From Persicaria tinctoria (Eukaryota; Streptophyta; Magnoliopsida; Caryophyllales; Polygonaceae): a DNA stretch of 64,000 bases. Both the position numbers and the translations under genes were made by a program. Location: assembly GCA_037127255.1 (NCBI GenBank), contig JBANSL010000003.1, positions 51,399,814-51,463,813 on the forward strand, given 5' to 3'. Positions 56,861 to 64,000 of the stretch are shown here, one piece after another. Each line of letters starts with the position of its first letter. Position 1 is the first letter of the stretch. The notes under the pieces are model-generated. The model was not told the DNA's origin, did no database searches, and saw only the letters and a program-made list of their open reading frames with translations.

Positions 56861-57692
56861 AAAGCCTTAGGGGACTGATTTTCATTCATTCAAGTCAAGT
56901 CGTCTTAGGACGCAAGGAGGAGGAGAAGGAGAGAGGAGAGAGAGAGAGGAGGCGAGAGAGGAGAGAGAGGAGGAACGTTTGGAAGGTTTTGTAAGTTTTA
57001 GTTTATTTTATGTTAAAGTTAATTTCTTTCATTATGGTTTGTTTCTAATTTCCTTCTTCTAGGGTTGGGGTGATCCCAACATAGATATGTGTGTTTGATT
57101 TATAAATCCATAAATTTATATGTCTTTATCATCATCTACCTATGTGCTTAATCTTTTGCGAGAGTTGAGGAAATTCCTTATTCATGATATTGAAGCGAAA
57201 GTGATCTTATTATGAATTGGATAGTAATTAGGGTTTATTTGCGAGAGCTGACTAATCCTAATTAAGAAAAGGTAGAAACAAATTAGGTTTTTATGCGAGA
57301 GCCTCAATCACCTAAATTGTTGGAATTTGCGAAAGTCAATTCTTTGATATAAAGCATGCATCTTTATGTGATTTGTGATCTACATATATGTTTATTGTTG
57401 CGGTGATCCCTAACCTTGGAAGTTTGCATCTTTATTTGTTTTATTTTATTATTTTTATTCGGCACATATTATAATCGATATCAAACCACCATTCTCTCTC
57501 CATCCCTCGACATCGACCCCTTTATTCTTTTTCGACAACCATCCTCATCACCTTTTCCTGCTATCCCTGAACCCCAAAACACATTAAACCTAAAACCGCT
57601 GACTTCTCTCATGAGGACGAACCTGACTCCCCTATACTATAGCGGGGGTCTTGATTACAAATTTATTTGGTCGAGAAACCCTCTCGTCAAAT

Positions 57693-57710
57693 TGGCGCCG
57701 TTGCCGGGGA
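57693..57710 (+). other. Primer-binding site of element G (tRNA-Asp)
   Basis: TGGCGCCGTTGCCGGGGA is complementary to the 3' end of plant tRNA-Asp and is typical of the Athila lineage. Confidence 0.95.
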
Positions 57711-57828
57711 AGCAGCTGCTAAAGATACTGCTCTCATCGCTGAGAGAGCACGCACTACAAGGGAAGCTGAGCGTGCGAGGCTATTGGAAGATGAGCTTGC
57801 CCAATATCCTACCACTGCAGAGGATTAC

Positions 57829-59538
57829 ATGCACCCGACTCTCATAGTGCCTGAATCGTCCAGTCTAATCCCTGAAAATAACTATGAAATTCGCACTCCT
57901 TTCCTTATTGAAATTAAAAATAATGCTTTCTTTGGTAGATTTAATGAATGCCCTATTCATCATATTACAAACTTTACTGACATGTGTCGTACTCTTGCTG
58001 AAGGTACCACCTTGGAGTACATCTTGATGAAGGCCTTTCGTTGGTCCCTATCTAGTCCAGCATTGAAGTGGCTTGAAGGGCTGAAACTGCGATCCCTCAC
58101 GACATGGGCTGAAGTAAAGCAGGAATTTCTCAACAAGTTATTCCCGCATGCCAAGACAACACTCCTTCGCCAGAAAATCACAGCTTTCAAACAGAAGCCT
58201 GGGGAGCCGCTGGCAAAGGCTTGGGAACGCTATAAGGATCTGCTGCGATCATGCCCTACACATGGACAGCAACCTTGTGTAGTTCAAGAGATCTTCTTCA
58301 ATTCTCTGGACTTGGCTGCAAAGGATAGAATCAACACATATACTCACTATGAGTATCTGACGATGCCGCCTGCTGACACATGGGCTGCTCTCGACAAGCT
58401 GACCATCTATGATAACAAGTATGAGACTCCAACCAACTATGAGGAGAATGCCTATGCTAGGCCAACCCCATCCATGCCCCTCTATGAGCCCTCTAAGGAG
58501 ATTGATCTAGATGTCAAGGAGCAATACTACAAAGATCAGAACCGCAAACTCCTCAAGCAAGTAAAATATCTTTCTGTCAACCAGGCCTGCATCGAATGCG
58601 GATCACAGAGGCACACCACTACTGAGTGCCCACACACAGAGCAAGTCAGGCTGGCAGAGTACCATGAAGAGGCAGCTTACGTAGGGGGTCCCAATCCCTA
58701 CATGGGGGACCAAAGGTTTCAGCAACCACAATGGAACCAAGGTGCTCCTAGGAACCCCCCGCCTTATAGAGCTCTAGGACATCCAGAAAGGGACCAGAAG
58801 AGGGATGATCTACAGACCGTCCTAGAGGAAATACGGAGAAATCATTCAGACACCAAGCAATCCTTCAACTCAGTCTACACTCAGATTCAAGGTGTCAACT
58901 CTAGGCTTGGGGAGATTGACATATGGCAGAAATTAGTAGATACACAGATTGACCAGCTAGCAGCAGGAGTCCCCAAACAGTCAGGTTCACTCCCAGGATC
59001 TTCAGAACCAAATCCCAAGGGAAAGACCGGACACATCGCTGTTGTAAAACTCAGAAGCGGCCATCAACTACAAGAGCCAGAGGTCGGAAAGCAGCAGGAC
59101 GAAGGAGAACAACAACTCGATATCGAGAAAGGTTTACTCGATATCGACGACAAAATGGATCAACCTTCGTCTGCACAACACAGCAACTCGACATCGAGGA
59201 ATCTGGTCGATATCGAGGAAGATCAAGTCAAGATCGAGAAAGCTGCAGCACCTCTGACATCTGTTCTAGCTCCGAATAAGAAAAAGAAGCTGCCCTTCCC
59301 AACAAAATCTCCAAAGGATCCAGCAGAGAAGAAATTTCAGCGCTTCATCAAGATGCTTCAGAAGCTCAATGTCACCATACCCTTCACAGAAGCTCTTAAT
59401 GAGACGCCATCCTATGTCAAATTCCTCAAGGAGATTCTAAACAAGAAGAGGTCAATGGCTGAGATTACAAAGGAGTGCAGCCATATGGACATACTTGAGA
59501 AGAGGCCAGATCCAGGTAAGTTTGCTATAACCATTTGA
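57829..59538 (+). CDS. Athila-type gag (capsid, zinc knuckle) reading toward protease
   Basis: The frame is open from inside the LTR, but its first in-frame ATG is at 57829; the true start could be upstream and non-AUG, because residues with an AERARLLEDE pattern already look like coding sequence. The capsid-like core follows (FFGRFNECPIHHITNFTDMC, LKWLEGLKLRSLTTWAEVKQ, EFLNKLFP, LAKAWERYKDLLRSCPTHG), then a CX2CX4HX4C zinc knuckle (58588-58629), a Gln/Pro-rich linker, the palindrome-encoded LLDID segment and the conserved FIKMLQKLNV and SYVKFLKEIL blocks just before protease. It ends at a TGA (59536-59538) where element A has a glycine codon, so gag and protease were probably one frame. Confidence 0.85.
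   Translation: MHPTLIVPESSSLIPENNYEIRTPFLIEIKNNAFFGRFNECPIHHITNFTDMCRTLAEGTTLEYILMKAFRWSLSSPALKWLEGLKLRSLTTWAEVKQEFLNKLFPHAKTTLLRQKITAFKQKPGEPLAKAWERYKDLLRSCPTHGQQPCVVQEIFFNSLDLAAKDRINTYTHYEYLTMPPADTWAALDKLTIYDNKYETPTNYEENAYARPTPSMPLYEPSKEIDLDVKEQYYKDQNRKLLKQVKYLSVNQACIECGSQRHTTTECPHTEQVRLAEYHEEAAYVGGPNPYMGDQRFQQPQWNQGAPRNPPPYRALGHPERDQKRDDLQTVLEEIRRNHSDTKQSFNSVYTQIQGVNSRLGEIDIWQKLVDTQIDQLAAGVPKQSGSLPGSSEPNPKGKTGHIAVVKLRSGHQLQEPEVGKQQDEGEQQLDIEKGLLDIDDKMDQPSSAQHSNSTSRNLVDIEEDQVKIEKAAAPLTSVLAPNKKKKLPFPTKSPKDPAEKKFQRFIKMLQKLNVTIPFTEALNETPSYVKFLKEILNKKRSMAEITKECSHMDILEKRPDPGKFAITI
59115..59240 (+). repeat. TCGATATCGA coding linker in gag-pro of G
   Basis: Three exact palindromes (near 59119, 59137 and 59207) plus variants encode QLDIEK, LLDIDD and LVDIEE units in frame. 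Confidence 0.85.
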
Positions 59539-59745
59539 TTTGGTCCATATAAAATTAATGCTTTATGTGATCTTGGAGCTAGTGTGAGTGTAATGCTATT
59601 AACGATATGGTCCAAGATTAAGATAGGTGCCCTAGAGCCTGTGGATGCTAGGCTTTATATGGCCAACAACACGGTGGTCATTCCAACAGGCATGATGGAT
59701 GCTAGGCTTAGTTGTTGATATGGCGGAGGACCCTGCTTGTCCAAT
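59539..59745 (+). pseudogene. Retropepsin remnant of element G
   Basis: After the TGA the frame continues FGPYKINALCDLGASVSVML, with the catalytic DLGAS intact (Asp codon 59569-59571), then the EPVDARLYMANNTVV segment. About 50 bp present in element A (1560-1620) are missing near 59690, with a frame change; ILGRPFLATVDA follows at 59745. The protease is therefore interrupted twice. Confidence 0.75.
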
Positions 59746-60745
59746 TATTCTTGGAAGACCCTTCTTGGCGACGGTGGATGCCAACATAAGCGTGAGGAAG
59801 GGAGTGCTCACTTTCAACATCAGCGATGAGGTAATTGAGTATTCCTTTAATAAAACTGAAAGGCATACAGGTCCCATGGAAGAGGTAAAGTATATATCAG
59901 CTGGCTACATTACTCGTGGGGAGCCTAAGGTAAGAAATATGACTCCTCAAGAGCTGGAAAAGAGGGATATGGAAGCCTAGGTGGAGAAGATCATGGCCAT
60001 CCTGAACGAAGAAACAGAGAATCTACTCGACACAAACCAAGGTACGTCGATTTGGACTAACTATTTTTCGGATGCCTTGACAAGATGCAAGTATGGGGTC
60101 GAAGTCGGACAAAATTCCTCGACATCGAGTAATTTAGTCGATATCGACCAAAATCAGAAGCCTCCACCAGCACCAGCGTCATCGAGCAGCCAACCTGAAG
60201 CACAACACTCCTCGATATCGAGTAAGCTACTCGATATCGACCAACACTCCGATGCATCGACTTCACCTTCCTCGACGCTGACTCCACCAGAAAAGCTGAA
60301 CTCCTCGATATCGAGTAATTTACTCGATATCGACCAACATCTGGCTTCCTCAATTCCAGCATCCTCGAGTAGCAGGCCACCAGAAGCTGAACATTCATCG
60401 AGATCGAGTACTGTTCTTCGAGATCGACCAAATACAGTGGCCCCCGAATCCGTTTCTGCGAAGGTAAGCAAAGGTATGAATCTTTCTTCTCCTATTTCCA
60501 TTAAAGATCTATCTATACATGGGAGAGGTTTGCCTTGGTATGTGCGCTTATGTAGGATTTCCAATGATGAGCCTAAGGAGTATGAAGTTGGAGACAAGCT
60601 CTATGTTTCCAAATCAAAATATCATTGGTTTCCCAACAAATTCAACAAGAAGAGGATGGGACCTTTTGCGGTGAACAAGATCCATTCTAGAGGATTGCAG
60701 CTGATGGACAAGAATGGAGTCCTATTTGAAGCCCAAGCTACATGA
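59699..60745 (+). pseudogene. Post-protease region, palindrome linker and integrase C-terminal piece
   Basis: The frame contains ILGRPFLATVDANIS, a segment SFNKTERHTGPMEEV, an in-frame TAG (59978-59980), then a Ser/Pro/Gln-rich linker with repeated SISSKLLDIDQ units, and finally EVGDKLYVSKSKYHWFPNKF with RMGPFAVNKI. The last part resembles the C-terminal GP(Y/F) module of Athila integrases. Reverse transcriptase, RNase H and the zinc-binding and catalytic parts of integrase are absent, so the protein joins protease remnants to the integrase tail through the linker. In element A the same place also has a linker and no pol. Confidence 0.75.
60115..60428 (+). repeat. TCGATATCGA coding linker after protease in G
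   Basis: Five exact palindromes (near 60138, 60213, 60230, 60307 and 60325) plus TCGACATCGA and TCGAGATCGA variants, arranged as three imperfect repeats of about 95 bases (TCCTCGATATCGAGTAA then CTCGATATCGACCAACA). Because the motif is palindromic, the minus strand also encodes SISSKLLDIEE-like units and stays open for 147 codons. Confidence 0.9.
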
Positions 60746-62239
60746 GCCCTGCAGATGCCACCCTGAGCTTAATGGAGAAAGTCGGCCCAGCGACTATAAA
60801 ATCTAGAGCTTGTAAATAGACATTTATATTTTGGGACTTTTGGACATTGTTGCTTTTTGCTTGTTTTTGGTTTTGAACTTTTAGTTTTTCTATTGTGGGT
60901 ATATGTCTTCTATATTTTTTAGGTCCATGGGGATAGAAGCAAGCTAAATCGGACTCGGCCCTGGCATGGTCAATCGATATTATGCAACCCTGCACACCTG
61001 TCTAGTGAGTTTCTTTCTTTACCCTTATTTTTATACAGTGAGGACACTGTAATGTTTAAGTATGGGGTGGGGGAAGGGCTTACTTTGTGCATATGTGATC
61101 ATGTTTGACATTATTTATGCATATTTTAAGTTTATTTCTTGAATTGCTTATGCATGGCTATTTTGGAATTCATTATATATTTATGTGCTTACATGCATGT
61201 TTTCCAAAGTTTATAAAAATGACCCCCATTGAAAATTTTGATAAATTTCATGAAAGCTAATATTGAACTCGACGATGCAAAATTGGATTTATTAGAGATA
61301 TAGCATGAAATTGCCTAGTAAAGGGAAGTCACAATGAAGTGCATATTTTGATGAAAACCATGAAAGGAGGTAAAATTTGAAGTTGCTTTTGACATGTTGC
61401 ATGATAAAAGGATGGAGGACTTTATATTTCCATATAATGCTCATATTGTTTATATTCCTAGCCTTACCTATGCTTATGCATCACAAAAGCCATATTATGC
61501 CTTACTTCGTATTTTGCTGCACATGTTCCAAATATTGCCCATTCTTTACCTTATTTCCTATCCGGGATTATGTTGAGAATGAAAGCTACATTATGGAGAT
61601 TATTATATGGTTGTTGTGTTGTTATGTCATTATATGGAGTTTGGCAGGAAAGTTTGAAAAAAAATATGGAAAATTTAATGAGTGAAAGAAAATCCGATCA
61701 CCTCTAGAGATAAAGGTAGATCGACCCTGCTCGCTGAGATAATAGTTTGGCGAGATGGGACACACATTGTGAGGAGTCCAAAGCACTAAGTATCCGGGGC
61801 CATTCATGACACCCATGTTTGCGACTCGCGAGAAGGCAATGCTGAGGTTAGAGAGGTAAAAGCATTATTATTAACAAAAGCATTATGGAAGGTGATGAAT
61901 CATATGAAGAAGGAATTTGGTTGAGAATGTTTGGAAATTACTCCATTTCCCCGGATCATTAGCACCACATTGCAAAAAATTGCCCACCTTTAGCCTTTTA
62001 CAAATCTACTCCTTATTGAGCTTAAATTAAAGTCCTCTTGATTATTGTGCTTTGTCATGTATGAATATTTTTGCATAACTCTCCTTTTGTGAGTAGATGT
62101 TGCTTTTTATTGCACATGCATGGATTTGTGACATTAGTACCTTTTCGAGGATGGTAATTGACTGCAGGGATATATAAGAATGAATCTAATATGTTGAGAG
62201 TTTTGATTTCTTTCCCTGAATGACAAATAAAAGTATTGC
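60746..62239 (+). other. 3' noncoding region of element G
   Basis: No coding sequence is supported; small open frames (61377-61685) lack homology. An internal polypurine-like motif (GAGGACACTG, then AAGTATGGGGTGGGGG) lies at 61037-61077. In complete relatives an env-like frame may occupy this part; none is recognised. Confidence 0.6.
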
Positions 62240-62271
62240 TTGAGGACAATCAAGCTTAAGTATGGGGTGTT
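62240..62271 (+). other. Polypurine tract of element G
   Basis: TGAGGACAATCAAGC followed by AAGTATGGGGTGT directly precedes the 3' LTR. It repeats the motif at 61037-61077 and corresponds to 8529-8572 in element D. Confidence 0.75.
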
Positions 62272-64000
62272 TGTTGTGAGCCTAATTCGCCATGTTTTAC
62301 AGTTACTTTTATATCGATTTCTGCATACATTTCATACATTTGGGTTAGAATAATACAGAATCTGTGTAGTTTACACTTATTTGCAATATATGGAGGTCTA
62401 CACAAGTTTTTGTTATATTTCGCAGAAATCGGACGCACTTTGGAGCTTAAAGGAAACTCATGGAGAAGCTAAGAATGGTGCAGCTGGAGAAAAGACCATT
62501 TTTCACCATTCATCATTCTGAATCAAGCTTTGATGTCTTCATAAGAGTTGTAGCCCTCAGAAAGAGCATTCCAACGCATGGTCATATGCGTCAATCCGAC
62601 GAACGAGGACTCGGGAAAGTGCGTTTCAAGAACAGAGCAGAAAGCTGAGAGACTTAGTCGATATCGAGTTGTTTTACTCGATATCGAGTACCCAGATCGA
62701 GTAAAGACCCCATAAATCGACAAGAGAAGGTGGGAGCTGGAGCAGATTAGTCGATATCGACAAGAATTAGTCGATATCGAGGAAACACTTGGTCAATTTC
62801 CATGTCCAGAACCGAGATCGACGAAGCTGAGCACTGGGGAGCCGAGCAGAAGTTAGTCGATATCGAGTAACTTTACTGGATATCGAGGACAACCCAAGTC
62901 GACATGTGCTCTGTTGGCCGACATGGAGTTGCTGAGCACAAGACGAAGAAAATGGGCTAGTTGATATCAAGGACTCCTACTCGATATCGAGGACGTCTCA
63001 GTGGCGGATTCCGAGCTATCCGTACATCCTGTTAAGTTTCTATCCCGAAGCCGATGGTGATATTTTCGAGACCAAATTCTATCCACATCTATCAAGAGCT
63101 ATCAAATCAAGGGAGAAGATATTTTATCTACTTTAGATATAGTTCTAGATTTAATTATTTATTTACATTATTTAATCTTTAGATAAAAGATAGATAGAAT
63201 TAGATATAGATATAGTTTTCTTTCCTAGATTAGCTTGGAATGAAGGCTATAAATAAAGTCTTAGGGGGCTGATTTTCATTAATTCAAGTCAAGTTGTCTT
63301 AGGACGCAAGGAGAAGGAGAAGGAGAGAGGAGAGAGAGAGAGAGAGGAGGCGACAGAGGAGAGAGAGGAGAGAGAGAGAGAGAGGAGGCGAGAGATGAGA
63401 GAGAGGGGGAACGTTTGTAAGGTTTTGTAAGTTTTTGTTTATTTTATGTTAAAGTTAATTTCTTTCATTATGGTTTGTTTCTAATTTCCTTTTTCTAGGG
63501 TTGGGGTGATCCCCACATAGATATGTGTGTTGGATTTATAAATCCATGAATTTATATGTCTTTATCATCATCTACCTATGTGCTTAATCATTTGCGAGAG
63601 TTGAAGAAATTCCTTATTCATGATATTGAAGCGAAAGTGATCTTATTATGAATTGGATAGTTATTAGGTATATTTGCGAGAGCTGACTAATCCTAATTAA
63701 GAAAAGGTAGAAACAAAATAGGTTTTTATGCGAGAGCCTCTATCACCTAAATTGTTGGAATTTGCGAAAGTCGATTCTTTGACATAAAACATGCATCTTT
63801 ATGTGATTTGTGATCTACATATATGTTTATTGTTGCGGTGATCCCTAACCTTGGAAGTTTGCATCTTTATTTGTTTTATTTTATTATTTTTATTCGGCAC
63901 ATATTCTAATCGATATCAAACCACCATTCTCTCTCCATCCCTCAACATCGACCCCTCTATTCTTTGTCGACAGCCACTCTCATCACCTTTTCCTGCTATC
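62272..64000 (+). repeat. 3' LTR of element G (cut by the window end)
   Basis: Near-identical to 55900-57625, with a longer GA tract (63310-63410). About 120 bases should remain beyond the window. The same TATA box and palindromes are present, with a few point differences. Confidence 0.93.
62655..62995 (+). repeat. TCGATATCGA cluster in 3' LTR of G
   Basis: Six exact palindromes (near 62657, 62676, 62752, 62769, 62856 and 62981). One palindrome of the 5' LTR cluster is TTGATATCAA here (62959): it is mutated on both sides of the centre yet still palindromic. Confidence 0.88.

Larger units (their letters stand above)
55900..57689 (+). repeat. 5' LTR of element G
   Basis: 1790 bp, from TGTTGTGAGCC to CTCTCGTCA, ending 3 bases before the PBS. 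It contains a palindrome cluster in U3, a TATA box at 56854-56860, GA-rich sequence at 56920-56980 and a repeated TGCGAGAG(C/T)-type motif (57158, 57240, 57295) in U5. Confidence 0.93.
55900..64000 (+). mobile_element. Non-autonomous Athila-like LTR element G
   Basis: The order is 5' LTR (55900-57689), tRNA-Asp PBS, gag-protease, palindrome-rich linker, an integrase C-terminal piece, noncoding 3' region with two polypurine-like motifs, and 3' LTR (62272 to beyond the window). The interior is only 4.6 kb and lacks reverse transcriptase, RNase H and the integrase core, about 3 kb of a complete Athila. The LTRs are near-identical apart from GA-tract length (63 bp difference), so the insertion is fairly young. 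The target duplication cannot be checked because the 3' LTR is cut by the window end. Confidence 0.93.

Noticed and set aside
57416..57847. 143-codon frame overlapping the end of the 5' LTR of G
   Set aside because: It runs through LTR and PBS in a frame different from gag and has no conserved motif.
60057..60597. Minus-strand open frames of 124 and 147 codons opposite the linker of G
   Set aside because: They are explained by the palindromic motif keeping both strands open; no separate gene is supported.
55900..64000. Intact autonomous retrotransposon
   Set aside because: No reverse transcriptase, RNase H or integrase catalytic motif was seen in any frame between 59.5 and 62.3 kb.

Overview
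The window is nuclear DNA of a flowering plant, from a repeat-dense intergenic region. The evidence is the plant Ty3/gypsy lineages (Athila-, chromovirus- and Tat-type) with plant primer-binding sites (PBS) for tRNA-Asp and initiator tRNA-Met, plant MITE types (Stowaway TA, Tourist TAA, hAT 8-bp target duplications), Mutator-like elements (MULEs) with 9-bp duplications, L1-type LINE 3' ends, and GT-AG spliced plant gene pieces. I cannot name the species. No bacterial, organellar or CRISPR features are present. All coordinates and counts were read by eye.

Layout. 1-9.8 kb holds nested LTR retrotransposons: an LTR of chromovirus family B on the + strand, a pol-less Athila-like remnant (A), a truncated reverse-strand family-B element with gag, and the 3' end of a second Athila-like element (D). 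9.8-18.3 kb holds a decayed LINE end, a GC-rich unassigned block, a Helitron-like element, a 3.3-kb MULE (a), a hAT MITE and a second LINE end. 18.3-22.5 kb is a non-autonomous Tat-like LTR element, on the - strand, filled with tandem repeats. 23.3-30.9 kb is a 7.6-kb MULE (b) with a perfect 9-bp target duplication, tandem arrays and a spliced gene of unknown function. 30.9-42 kb has a 1.1-kb MULE (f) with a methyltransferase gene fragment, a CNNM/DUF21 gene fragment, an Athila-type LTR (E) and a 3.1-kb long-TIR MULE (c) carrying a PRAF-like first exon. 42-50.5 kb has a reverse-strand Athila-type LTR (F) split by a Tourist MITE and another LTR, then two small TRIM-type LTR elements side by side between 210-bp direct repeats. 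50.5-55.9 kb has a tRNA-like sequence, an internally deleted copy of an EMB2004-like leucine-rich-repeat gene with a Stowaway MITE in its last intron, and a 1.05-kb MULE MITE (d). 55.9-64 kb is a nearly complete non-autonomous Athila-like element (G) with gag and protease but no reverse transcriptase.

Three patterns cut across these features. First, the 10-bp palindrome TCGATATCGA and close variants are massed in the LTRs, coding linkers and 3' noncoding regions of the Athila-like elements (about 38 exact copies). Second, four tRNA-like sequences plus one half copy, with A- and B-box motifs but a shortened anticodon arm, lie in or beside the MULE-like segments. Third, several of those segments share arrays of a TTGCACAA-type motif and carry pieces of host genes. 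No intact autonomous transposon was found; the host-derived coding regions are fragments or damaged, except possibly the gene inside MULE b.
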